Assembly (NCBI GenBank): GCA_900557355.1
Contig: USSR01000207.1
Coordinates: forward strand, 1-9,932
Source of the DNA: an uncultured Bacteroides sp.
GTDB lineage: Bacteria > Bacteroidota > Bacteroidia > Bacteroidales > Bacteroidaceae
Length of the DNA: 9,932 nt
Direction of reading: 5' to 3'
Below, in pieces: positions 1 through 8,242 of this stretch. The position numbers and the translations under genes are program-made. Position 1 is the stretch's first letter, and each line of letters opens with the position of its first letter. The notes beneath the pieces were generated by a model, which saw only the letters and a list, made by a program, of their open reading frames with translations, was not told the DNA's origin and made no database searches.

Positions 1-2766
1 AAGACTTTGCAGGTTTCGTACATTGGTATGCAGACACAAGAAGTGGCAATTAAACCTAACTTAAAGATCGTATTGAAGGCAGATGCAGCCTTATTAGACG
101 AGGTTGTTATTGTAGGATATGGTTCTAGTAAGAAGCTGGGTTCAGTTGTTGGTTCTGTTACAGCTGTAAGTGGTGAAAAACTGGAGAAAAAACCTGTTGC
201 AAACATCGGGGATGCTTTGCAAGGACAAGTTGCAGGTTTGCAAGTATTTACTCCTAGCGGAGAACCTAGTGGAACGGTACAGATGCGTTTGCGTGGTGTT
301 AGTTCTATTAATAGTAGTTCTGAACCATTATTTATATTGGATGGCTCTCCTATTTCTTCCGGTGCATTTACTGCATTAAATCCCAATGATATTGAAAGTA
401 TGACCGTATTGAAAGATGCATCTTCAACTGCCATTTACGGTTCACGTGCAGCAAACGGTGTTGTAATCTTAACTTCTAAAAGAGGAAAAAGAGGAGAAAA
501 GGCCAAAATTACGATAAGCGCCCAATATGGTGTATCGAAAATGACTGGAGATAACATTACCATGATGAATGCCGAACAATGGCTGAACTTGCAGGAAGTA
601 CTTGACCCATCATTGAAAACGAATCAGTCTTTTCAAAGCGAAAAGGATTTCTATATTAAAAACGGAATTTCTACAGATTGGGCTGATGTGTTCTTTGGAG
701 GTACAGCACCTATGCAGCAATATGACTTGAGTATTTCCGGTGGAACGGAAAGTTTAAATTACTTCTTATCCTTCGGACATTATGATGCCGATGGTATAAT
801 GGATGATTCTAATTTACGCCGTGAGACACTGCGCTCAAACATCGAAACAAATATAACTAAATGGTTAAAGGCAGGGGTAAACTTAAATCTATCATATCAA
901 AAGTATGCTACAGCAGCTTTTGGTACTACTGCTAATCAAGTATATAATAAAGCATATGCAGCCCGCGTTTATCGCCCGGACCAAAGCTACTATGAAGTTT
1001 TACGTGATGACAATGGAAATTTCATTGGTTATGGTGACCGCTTGGACTACTTCGATAAATTAAATTACTATAATCCATATTATTTATCAGAGATACAACC
1101 TGCTTCACGCGATATGGCACGTATCAATGGCAATACATTTATCAATATCAATCCAATCAAAGGATTGAATATTCGTGCAGCTCAAGCTGTTGAAGCTTTT
1201 GATTATCGATACTCTTATAAGGCTTTACCTATTGGCCCGTTTGAAGGTGCAGGTAGTGCAACAGAGTCTTTCCAACGCTATTACTCATTTACCTATACTA
1301 ATACTGCAGAGTATAAATTTACAGCATGGAATAATCATAATTTCAGTGCCCTAATAGGACAAGAATCTATTATTACCAAGAACCAATCATTTACATCTGA
1401 GGTAGAGGGGTTAACTGATCCGCGTTTAATGCTATTAAGTGCAGCAAGTAATGCAACAATGCCTTCTCATTCAAAATATGATAAGATTTTTAATTCTTAC
1501 TTTGCCACTTTCAGCTATAATTATGATGAAAAGTACTATTTAGATCTTACTTATCGTAGAGATGGTTCATCATTGTTTGGTTTGAATTCTCAATGGGGTA
1601 ATTTCTGGTCTGCAGGTGCAATGTGGGATTTAAAGAAAGAAAATTTCCTGAGTGACATATCTTGGTTGAATCAATTACAGTTAAAAGCTAGTTACGGTTC
1701 TGTAGGTAACTCTTCAGGTCTTGACCCTTATATGTCATTTGGTCTAATTGGAACAGGTCCATTATATGGTGGGCAGAGTGGTACTGCAGTTGCCAATCCA
1801 GCCAATCCCGATTTGACTTGGGAAGTTGTTAAATCTACAAATGTCGGATTAAGTACTCGTTTGTTTGATCGTGTAAGTTTGGATATAGAATTCTATAACC
1901 GCATGACAGAAAATATGCTTATGGAAATCCCTTACTCTTTTACAACCGGTTTTGCATCGGGTTGGGGCAACGTAGCAAATATGCGTAACCGAGGAGTAGA
2001 TATTACTGCAAATGTAGATGTATTGAGAGATGTTAACGGTTTTGACTGGACTATCTCAGCTAACGTGAACTATAATAAGAATGAAATTACTCAATTATTT
2101 AATGGACTGGACGAATATGTATTGGCAAATACCGGTCTGAAACTTGAAGTAGGCAAACCATACGGAGAATATTATTATACCAGATGGGCAGGTGTCGATC
2201 CACGAGATGGTTACAATACGTGGTATGATAAGAATGGAAATTTAACTAAAACTTATTCCGCAGATGATGCTGTCTTTTTAGGAAAGCAACGCTATGCTCC
2301 ATGGTCAGGTGGTTTCGGTACTCGACTCGCTTGGAAAGGTATAACGGTCAGCGCTGATTTCTCATTTATGCTTGGGCAATACATGGTAAATAACGAACGC
2401 TGGTTTACAGAGAATCCACAAATGGCCAACAGCCGCAATCAAACCACTGAAATGTTGACTATGTGGCAAAAGCCCGGTGATATAACCAATATCTCGACTC
2501 CGGACTCTCCTATGCAATTTGATTCTCATTTACTGGAGAATGCTTCATTCATGCGTCTGAAAAATTTAACCGTAAGTTATACTATGCCTCAACGCATAAT
2601 GAAAAAAACTGGATTCATTGAAGATGCAAAAATATTCTTTGTAGGACGTAATTTATTAACTGTTACTAAATACAAAGGATTTGATCCGGAGATCAACAGT
2701 AATATGCAATTAGGAAACTATCCGAATACAAAGCAATTCTCATTCGGCCTTGAACTTACTTTCTAA
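1..2766 (+). CDS. SusC-like TonB-dependent outer-membrane transporter, 5'-partial
   Basis: This is the 22-stranded barrel that imports bound nutrients across the outer membrane using TonB energy, paired with the SusD protein next door. The frame is open from base 1, so the true start lies upstream; the TTG at 7 is not a start. About 921 residues are present against roughly 1000 for the family. The signal peptide and most of the carboxypeptidase-regulatory-like N-terminal domain are missing. Counting from base 7, the TonB-box region DEVVIVGYG is at residues 31-39. The plug domain follows to about residue 165, with the SusC/RagA signature LKDASSTAIYGSRAANG near 136-152. The rest is beta-barrel, with aromatic-rich strands and the usual ending in phenylalanine (LELTF). 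The family is certain; the substrate cannot be read from the sequence. RagA of Porphyromonas shows that such proteins can carry peptides as well as glycans. Confidence 0.96.
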   Translation, partial: KTLQVSYIGMQTQEVAIKPNLKIVLKADAALLDEVVIVGYGSSKKLGSVVGSVTAVSGEKLEKKPVANIGDALQGQVAGLQVFTPSGEPSGTVQMRLRGVSSINSSSEPLFILDGSPISSGAFTALNPNDIESMTVLKDASSTAIYGSRAANGVVILTSKRGKRGEKAKITISAQYGVSKMTGDNITMMNAEQWLNLQEVLDPSLKTNQSFQSEKDFYIKNGISTDWADVFFGGTAPMQQYDLSISGGTESLNYFLSFGHYDADGIMDDSNLRRETLRSNIETNITKWLKAGVNLNLSYQKYATAAFGTTANQVYNKAYAARVYRPDQSYYEVLRDDNGNFIGYGDRLDYFDKLNYYNPYYLSEIQPASRDMARINGNTFININPIKGLNIRAAQAVEAFDYRYSYKALPIGPFEGAGSATESFQRYYSFTYTNTAEYKFTAWNNHNFSALIGQESIITKNQSFTSEVEGLTDPRLMLLSAASNATMPSHSKYDKIFNSYFATFSYNYDEKYYLDLTYRRDGSSLFGLNSQWGNFWSAGAMWDLKKENFLSDISWLNQLQLKASYGSVGNSSGLDPYMSFGLIGTGPLYGGQSGTAVANPANPDLTWEVVKSTNVGLSTRLFDRVSLDIEFYNRMTENMLMEIPYSFTTGFASGWGNVANMRNRGVDITANVDVLRDVNGFDWTISANVNYNKNEITQLFNGLDEYVLANTGLKLEVGKPYGEYYYTRWAGVDPRDGYNTWYDKNGNLTKTYSADDAVFLGKQRYAPWSGGFGTRLAWKGITVSADFSFMLGQYMVNNERWFTENPQMANSRNQTTEMLTMWQKPGDITNISTPDSPMQFDSHLLENASFMRLKNLTVSYTMPQRIMKKTGFIEDAKIFFVGRNLLTVTKYKGFDPEINSNMQLGNYPNTKQFSFGLELTF

Positions 2767-2793
2767 ACATTAACTACAAAAGAGATTAAAACA

Positions 2794-4356
2794 ATGAAGA
2801 AAATATATATCATATTAGCAACATTGCTTGTTACAGGTCTCTCTTCCTGCGATATGGAAAAATACCCATACAGCTCAGTTGAAGAGTCTCAATACCTGGC
2901 AACAATGAACGACTTTACAAATGCACGTATCGGAATATATTCCTACTATCGTTCCATAACGACAGGTGGATACATATTAACCCCTGAATTACAATGCGAT
3001 GATTTCCATGCCACAGCTGGTTTTTCCAATTCATATGGTAATCAGTATCGCTGGGACTTCCAATCTTCAGACGGCAACGTAGAAGGTGTATGGCAAAATC
3101 ATTATGCACACATTGCACGGTGTAACTACTTTATTGATGGTTACAATAAAGTGCTGGATGGTACTGTTACCGATTTGAGTGATGCAAATAAAGAACTTAT
3201 TGCAGCTTATGCCGGTGAAGCATATTTCACAAGAGCTTATAACTACTTTCAATTAGTGGGGTATTTTTGCAAAGCTTACAACCCTGCAACTGCAGAAAGT
3301 GATTTAGGCTTACCCCTGCAATTGGTCTATTCTCCGACATCAGATGCAAGTGCTTATCCGGGACGTTCTTCTTTGAAAGCAACCTATGAACAAATCCTTA
3401 GTGATTTGACAGAGGCTAAGAAACTTGTAAATACAAGTAAAACGGTTACTCAAGCACAAAACGTTTTAAACTATATTTCGCAAGATATAGTAACAGCATT
3501 TCAAGCACGCGTTGCATTGCAAATGAAAGATTATACAACAGCTATCAGTAACTCGACTTCGCTGATCAATACAGGGAAATACCCTTTATTGAACTCGGAA
3601 GACGGAGGAGAAGCTTTCCGTAATATGTGGGTAAAAGATACTGGTTCTGAAGTAATCTGGCAAATTTACATGAGTGCAGATGAATTGGGAAGCGCCACAG
3701 GAACCAGTTTCTGGGGACAGTATAAAAAGGATGATCCTTCTTCACAAGTAATGGACTACATTCCTTCACAAAAGCTTATCGACCTTTATGAACAAGATCG
3801 TGATATTCGTTTTGCTGCTTATTTTGCTCCTTTCACATTAAAAGTCTCTACCGGTGCAACAGGAGATATTTACGTATTCGACAAATATCCTGGTAATCCG
3901 GATATTTATAATGTAGTAAGCGTTGACAATCATTATACTAATAAATCGAAGCCTTTCCGGATTTCAGAACAGTATCTGATTGCAGCTGAAGCCTATGTAG
4001 GTAACAACGACATCGTTAACGGAGCAAAATATCTGAACTTACTAAGAGCTAGTCGCCTTGTAGATTATGTAGATGTTACTTATAATAGCCCGAACACTTT
4101 ATTAGCTGATATCCAAGACGAACGTCACAAAGAATTAGTTGGCGAAGGTTTTCGTCTGACAGATTTGAAACGGTGGGGATTAGGAGTAAATCGTGAAGAT
4201 GCAACTCAGGACGCAGCTTTGGTTTTATTGCCTGGTGGTACCAATACAACAGCTTTAACTAAAACAGCTGATGACTTCCGAATGGTATGGCCCATTCCTA
4301 AATCGGAAACAGACGTTAATCCGCAGATCAAAGGCCAACAAAATCCCGGATATTAA
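2794..4356 (+). CDS. SusD/RagB-like surface substrate-binding lipoprotein
   Basis: This is the lid protein that sits on the SusC barrel and captures substrate at the cell surface. The 520 residues match the family's usual 500-560. It starts with a lipoprotein signal peptide whose lipobox LSSC puts the lipid cysteine at residue 19. The TPR-like helical core includes GEAYFTRAYNYFQLVGYF at 141-158. The C-terminal SusD signature (DERHKELVGEGFRLTDLKRWG) lies at 442-462, and the protein ends with the common WPIP...NP..KGQQNPGY pattern. The gene starts 27 bp after the SusC stop, so the two are cotranscribed. There is no clear Shine-Dalgarno site, only an A-rich leader, as is normal in Bacteroides. 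The residues after the cysteine (DMEK) give only a weak acidic surface-export signal. The ligand is unknown. Confidence 0.96.
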   Translation: MKKIYIILATLLVTGLSSCDMEKYPYSSVEESQYLATMNDFTNARIGIYSYYRSITTGGYILTPELQCDDFHATAGFSNSYGNQYRWDFQSSDGNVEGVWQNHYAHIARCNYFIDGYNKVLDGTVTDLSDANKELIAAYAGEAYFTRAYNYFQLVGYFCKAYNPATAESDLGLPLQLVYSPTSDASAYPGRSSLKATYEQILSDLTEAKKLVNTSKTVTQAQNVLNYISQDIVTAFQARVALQMKDYTTAISNSTSLINTGKYPLLNSEDGGEAFRNMWVKDTGSEVIWQIYMSADELGSATGTSFWGQYKKDDPSSQVMDYIPSQKLIDLYEQDRDIRFAAYFAPFTLKVSTGATGDIYVFDKYPGNPDIYNVVSVDNHYTNKSKPFRISEQYLIAAEAYVGNNDIVNGAKYLNLLRASRLVDYVDVTYNSPNTLLADIQDERHKELVGEGFRLTDLKRWGLGVNREDATQDAALVLLPGGTNTTALTKTADDFRMVWPIPKSETDVNPQIKGQQNPGY

Positions 4357-4382
4357 TTTGTTGAATTCTTAACTTTTGAAAT

Positions 4383-5258
4383 ATGAAATATTTGAATATA
4401 TATTTATTGGCTTTATTGACAATCTTTATTGTCGGATGTTCGGATGATGATCCAGCAATGAACAGTGCAAGTACGACAGTCTCATTTACACAATCAGAAG
4501 TGACGTTCAATGAGAATGCCGGCATAGTAAAAGTTCCTCTAACAATTGAGGGCGAACGAAATGGAATGATTAAAGTAACATTTAAAGTTGAAGATGGCAG
4601 TGCCATTGTAAACGAACATTATATTGTTACCACTACAACCGTTTATATTCCTACTGATGCCAATGATACTTTTGGTTGCGAGATTCGTTTATTAGATGAT
4701 GGTATGACTGAGAATGATGACCGTAATCTGAAAGTAACTATTGAAAATGTAGAAGGTGCACAGACAGGAGCAACCTCTACATGCAATGTTATACTAAAAG
4801 ATGTGGATAAGAATCCATATTTCAAACTGATGGGCACTTGGACATTTAATGCTGTAAAAGCAACAGACGGTAGTGCAGTTAGCTTTACTGTAACAATCTC
4901 TGATGGCGGAGATGAAGCAAACCTAGAAAAGAGTTATGTCTTCAATGGATTTACAGATGGAAAGGGATATGATGCAACCATACCTTGGACTGTAGATTAT
5001 AATAAAGCTTCCGAGACACTTTCTCTAGTGCAAGGACCGACTTATGCAAAATACAATTTTGGATTTGTGGGTGAAGTACGGGTATGTCCAATGGATCTTA
5101 CTGCAGCATTATCCAAATCCCTAGAAGGTACTTGGAATGAAACATTCGACAGGATTGACTTTGATCCTAACGGAATTATCGGTGTAGGTGTATTCGACTC
5201 CGGAGAGTATGCAGGCTATTGGGCTGTATATGCAGAATGCTACATGGTCAAAAAATAA
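4383..5258 (+). CDS. Accessory surface lipoprotein with Calx-beta-like domain
   Basis: This 291-residue lipoprotein is encoded 26 bp after the SusD stop, in the position where Sus-type loci often place an extra surface binding protein. The lipobox IVGC puts the lipid cysteine at residue 19. The next residues, SDDD, match the acidic lipoprotein export signal described for Bacteroides surface lipoproteins, so it probably faces outward. Residues about 33-141 look like a Calx-beta domain: an EHY near 78-80, a strand ending in YIP, the LLDDGMTENDDRN acidic segment at 103-115, and a closing VILKDVD. Residues about 147-291 form a second part that I do not recognise. It is rich in aromatic residues and glycine and contains GTW twice (151-153 and 249-251). 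No catalytic motif is visible. Binding of the same ligand as the SusD partner is inferred from position only. Confidence 0.88.
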   Translation: MKYLNIYLLALLTIFIVGCSDDDPAMNSASTTVSFTQSEVTFNENAGIVKVPLTIEGERNGMIKVTFKVEDGSAIVNEHYIVTTTTVYIPTDANDTFGCEIRLLDDGMTENDDRNLKVTIENVEGAQTGATSTCNVILKDVDKNPYFKLMGTWTFNAVKATDGSAVSFTVTISDGGDEANLEKSYVFNGFTDGKGYDATIPWTVDYNKASETLSLVQGPTYAKYNFGFVGEVRVCPMDLTAALSKSLEGTWNETFDRIDFDPNGIIGVGVFDSGEYAGYWAVYAECYMVKK

Positions 5259-5290
5259 ATTGTTCTTTGAATAATTGACTTTATGTATAG

Positions 5291-5324
5291 AAAAGGCTAT
5301 GCTACTTTTATGGCATAGCCTTTT
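5291..5324 (+). terminator. Hairpin between lipoprotein and peptidase genes
   Basis: A perfect 12-bp inverted repeat (AAAAGGCTATGC / GCATAGCCTTTT) encloses a 10-nt loop and ends in TTTTCATCATT. It lies 32 bp after the lipoprotein stop, so it should end the SusCD-lipoprotein transcript. The U-run is short, so termination may be partial. It ends just 21 bp before the peptidase start codon, which leaves almost no room for a separate promoter downstream of it. Confidence 0.8.
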
Positions 5325-5345
5325 CATCATTAATAAGATTGAAAT

Positions 5346-7475
5346 ATGAAAAAAGCTATTATCATCCTTATTCTGGCTTTCCTGGTCTGTTCAGGACGGC
5401 TTTTTGCAGCTCCGCGCACTCCGCAGCAAGCATTAGAAGTTGCCCGCACATTTGTACGTTCTCATGTCAATATGAAACACATTGATACAAAGGAGTTAAG
5501 ACTGACAAATGGACAAAACATACAGACACGAACTATGGTTTATCCTGCTTATTATATCATCAATACAGGGAATGATAGTGGATTCGTCATCATTTCAGGG
5601 GATGATTGTGCACGGGAAGTACTAGCATATTCAGATAAAGGAAATCTGAATTATGAACATTTACCTGCCAACGTTAGGTATTGGTTGGATTTCTATACTG
5701 CTGAAATAAAACGAATGAATACAAACGGCAATTCTGTGAAGAACCCAACTGAAGTTCAAAATTCGGCAACAAGAGTAATTCCTCCAGTAGTCACACCTCT
5801 ATTGGACAAAATAGAATGGGACCAAGGAAATCCTTATAATCTGGATTGTCCGGAAGAAAAAGGAGAACTCACTGTTACTGGCTGTGCTGCTACGGCACTT
5901 GCCATGGTAATGAAATATTATGAATATCCCAAACACGGAACAGGAAGTTACAGTTATACAACCGCAACTTTAAAAAAATCACTTTCCGTAAACTTTGAAG
6001 AGACCAACTATAAATGGGATCTGATGCTGCCTCAATATACAAATGCAGCAACTGAAGAACAAAAGAAAGCTGTAGCCGAATTGATGCTCCACTGTGGTGT
6101 AGCTATGGATATGGATTATAACCTGAGTGCAGCCGGTGGTAGCGGAGCCGGTATCTTCAAACAACATAATGCCCTGACTAGATTTTTCGGGTATAATTCT
6201 AATATATACTTTGAAGGACGTGATTATAATACTGAAGGACGCTGGAAAAATATGATTCAAAAAGAATTGATTGCCGGGCGCCCTGTTCTATACAGTGGAC
6301 AAAGCACCGAAGGAGGTCATGCATTCGTATTGGATGGCTGTGATGAGAATGACATGTATCATTTTAACTGGGGATGGAGCGGATATGCAAATGGATATTA
6401 TTCCTTAAGCTCCCTGAATCCAGGATCAGGTGGCACAGGAAGTGGAAGTGGCGCCTATAATGATATGCAATATATTATGCTCCTTGTACAACCGAAGACA
6501 ACAGGAGAAGTTATTAGTGGCTTTACATTAGAGGGAAGCATGGATATTACAAAAAATCAATATGAAAGAAATGAAAGTATCAGTGCTAAGTTTCCCAAAA
6601 TATGGAACACTTCTACTCCTATGAGTGGTGTCATCGGATTAGCCCTATATCAAGGAGATGAGTTCATCACATTTCTTACAACACCCACTTCAATTTCCAA
6701 CATTGGTGTAGGAAGTGGTTGGAATAGTATTACATTCAGCGGCACAATTCCATCTACTGTACCTAACGGCAAATATCAACTTCATTTTGCCTCACAAAAG
6801 GAAGGTGAAAAAGCACCAAGCATGTTACGTGGTCTGGAAGGTAGAAGTATCTGTTATAGTGTAGAGCTTACTGCTAACAGTGTCCTACTAAGCAGCATAG
6901 AGAACAGTTCCGATTTGTATCAACTTGCTCCTGCAGAACTTATTGGTGAAGCTGTAGAAGGAAAAGATATATCTTTCAAAATACAAATCGAAAATAAAGG
7001 TCTAAAATATGAAGATGATTTTGCCATATATATACGTAAGAACGGAGCGTTACTCCCATACACGCGCATTAGCGATTATACTGTAATACCAAGTAATACT
7101 TCCAGCACTATCACTATCACAGGGAATCCCGATTTACCAGTTGGAGAATACTATGCTATAGGAAGTTACCGTAAAGATGACACCTGGAAACAGTTTACCA
7201 ACAGTGAGTTGAGACTGGTTTTCACAATTAAAGATGTAGAAACAGGTATTGGGCAAACCGAATCTTCTAAAGGGTTAAAGGTCATTCCTACAAATACCGG
7301 TTTAGAAATCACAAGTGAAAATTCCAGCGAAGATATTGATATATTTTCTAGTCAGGGAGTTAAGATAACGAGCGTAAAAGGAACACAAATAACCATTCCA
7401 TTGTCTCAAAGTGGACTATATATCCTAAGGCAAGGTAAAAATACTCTAAAAGTATTGTACAATCCAAAACGCTAA
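5346..7475 (+). CDS. Secreted C10 family cysteine peptidase (streptopain/SpeB-like)
   Basis: This is a papain-fold cysteine protease made as an inactive precursor, related to streptococcal SpeB and the Bfp/Btp proteases of Bacteroides. The signal peptide covers residues 1-21 or so, with likely cleavage near LFA/AP. A SpeB-like propeptide follows to about 150 and includes SGFVIISGDD at 78-87. The catalytic domain spans about 150-385. Cys180 (in TGCAATA) is the nucleophile and His325 (in GGHAFVLDG) its partner. Asn341 and Trp342 (in HFNWGWSG) match the oxyanion/support residues, and the glycine-rich active-site loop lies at 360-371. With 709 residues it is much longer than SpeB (about 400). Residues 390-630 look like one or two beta-sandwich domains. 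Residues about 635-709 resemble a type IX secretion sorting tail (IDIFSSQGVKI, then SGLYILRQGK). It follows the SusCD operon on the same strand, beyond a hairpin. A role in cutting host, dietary or bacterial protein for SusCD uptake is inferred. Confidence 0.95.
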   Translation: MKKAIIILILAFLVCSGRLFAAPRTPQQALEVARTFVRSHVNMKHIDTKELRLTNGQNIQTRTMVYPAYYIINTGNDSGFVIISGDDCAREVLAYSDKGNLNYEHLPANVRYWLDFYTAEIKRMNTNGNSVKNPTEVQNSATRVIPPVVTPLLDKIEWDQGNPYNLDCPEEKGELTVTGCAATALAMVMKYYEYPKHGTGSYSYTTATLKKSLSVNFEETNYKWDLMLPQYTNAATEEQKKAVAELMLHCGVAMDMDYNLSAAGGSGAGIFKQHNALTRFFGYNSNIYFEGRDYNTEGRWKNMIQKELIAGRPVLYSGQSTEGGHAFVLDGCDENDMYHFNWGWSGYANGYYSLSSLNPGSGGTGSGSGAYNDMQYIMLLVQPKTTGEVISGFTLEGSMDITKNQYERNESISAKFPKIWNTSTPMSGVIGLALYQGDEFITFLTTPTSISNIGVGSGWNSITFSGTIPSTVPNGKYQLHFASQKEGEKAPSMLRGLEGRSICYSVELTANSVLLSSIENSSDLYQLAPAELIGEAVEGKDISFKIQIENKGLKYEDDFAIYIRKNGALLPYTRISDYTVIPSNTSSTITITGNPDLPVGEYYAIGSYRKDDTWKQFTNSELRLVFTIKDVETGIGQTESSKGLKVIPTNTGLEITSENSSEDIDIFSSQGVKITSVKGTQITIPLSQSGLYILRQGKNTLKVLYNPKR

Positions 7476-7491
7476 ATATCCGTACAAATAA

Positions 7492-7531
7492 AAAGGATGA
7501 ATTCATTTGAGAAATCAAGAATTCATCCTTT
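7492..7531. terminator. Bidirectional terminator between convergent genes
   Basis: A perfect 13-bp inverted repeat (AAAGGATGAATTC / GAATTCATCCTTT) has a 14-nt loop and lies between the convergent peptidase and MarC genes. It begins 16 bp after the peptidase stop and ends 3 bp beyond the MarC stop. On the minus strand the hairpin runs into TTTTTATTTG, a good U-tract. On the plus strand the tract is TTTCTATTATAT, which is weaker. It probably ends both transcripts. Confidence 0.85.
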
Positions 7532-7534
7532 CTA

Positions 7535-8185
7535 TTATATAGTTAAACTTCCTTCTTTCAAAATATCCACCAATATCGGCTTTACCCCACTCACGAAACA
7601 CTCCACAGCAATTACCATCAGAATAAGCCCCATCAGGCGCATCATCACATTATTTCCCGTTTCCCCTAAAACTTTTACCAGTCGCGTAGAGGCACGCAAG
7701 ATGAAAAATGTAATCAAGTAGATAAAAGCAATCATTCCAATTAATACACCTTTCATTTGGATAGTGTGGGCATCCTGCATCAACACAATGGCGTTTGCTA
7801 TGGCACCGGGACCGCAAAGCATCGGAATCCCTAAAGGAGTGACGGAGATGTCATCGGCATAAGTTTTAATCTCTTCATCTTTCAATTTCATTTGTGTATA
7901 ACGTGCTTGCAACATATCAAAACCGATTTTAAAGATGATGACACCACCTGCTATACGAAATCCGTTTGTAGAGATTCCAAAGAACTTGAACAGGAACTGA
8001 CCTGCAAAAGTAAAGACCATAATCGTGATGAAAGCCACTAATGTAGCACGAGACACTACAGACTGCCGTTCCTTATCCGTCATTCCATGGGTCATAGTCA
8101 GAAAGACAGGCATAGTCCCGAGAGGATTTGTCAACGTAAAGAAAGAAGTGAAACAAAGCAAAGCGAAAGGTAAAATAGTATCCAT
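7535..8185 (-). CDS. MarC family integral membrane protein
   Basis: This 216-residue inner-membrane protein belongs to the MarC/UPF0056 family, whose members have about 200-220 residues and six membrane helices. Hydrophobic segments are visible near 4-30, 47-70, 75-92, 117-137, 147-163 and 183-206. The family's paired half-repeats show as NPLGTMPVF at 20-28 and TPLGIPMLCGPGAI at 116-129. The loop at about 96-113 is charged (KLKDEEIK). The molecular function is unknown: the family was named after the E. coli mar locus, but later work found no role in multidrug resistance. The gene lies 51 bp downstream of the nucleotidase gene on the same strand and has its own consensus-like promoter there, so it can be expressed independently. 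The ATG at 8185 begins directly at the first helix, as expected. Confidence 0.92.
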   Translation of the reverse strand: MDTILPFALLCFTSFFTLTNPLGTMPVFLTMTHGMTDKERQSVVSRATLVAFITIMVFTFAGQFLFKFFGISTNGFRIAGGVIIFKIGFDMLQARYTQMKLKDEEIKTYADDISVTPLGIPMLCGPGAIANAIVLMQDAHTIQMKGVLIGMIAFIYLITFFILRASTRLVKVLGETGNNVMMRLMGLILMVIAVECFVSGVKPILVDILKEGSLTI

Positions 8186-8211
8186 AGCTGCAAATTATGT
8201 GTTTACGCTGA

Positions 8212-8242
8212 CAAAATTACAACTAATCCCTCAATGTCACAA
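8212..8242 (-). promoter_or_regulatory. Predicted Bacteroides sigma-ABfr-type promoter for the MarC gene
   Basis: On the minus strand TAATTTTG (8219-8212) is an exact match to the Bacteroides -7 consensus TAnnTTTG. A TTG (8242-8240) lies 20 bp upstream, which fits the -33 element. Transcription would begin near 8206, giving a leader of about 20 nt before the MarC ATG. The -33 element lies within the last codons of the nucleotidase gene. The motif is seen directly; its activity is inferred. Confidence 0.6.

Noticed and set aside
7..9. TTG as the start of the SusC-like gene
   Set aside because: The frame is open to base 1 and the protein lacks its signal peptide and most of its N-terminal domain, so the gene is cut by the window edge.
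4328..4606. 92-codon minus-strand frame across the SusD/lipoprotein junction
   Set aside because: It covers two well-supported plus-strand genes, has no domain and no ribosome site, and is antisense noise.
5388..5390. Cys15 of the C10 peptidase as a lipobox cysteine
   Set aside because: The residue before it is valine, whereas lipoboxes need Gly, Ala or Ser there. An ordinary signal peptidase I site near LFA/AP fits better.
7497..7721. Small plus-strand frame after the peptidase
   Set aside because: It starts within the bidirectional terminator and is antisense to the MarC gene, so it is not credible.
7535..8185. Antibiotic-resistance gene (because of the MarC name)
   Set aside because: The family name is historical and later work did not support a role in multidrug resistance.
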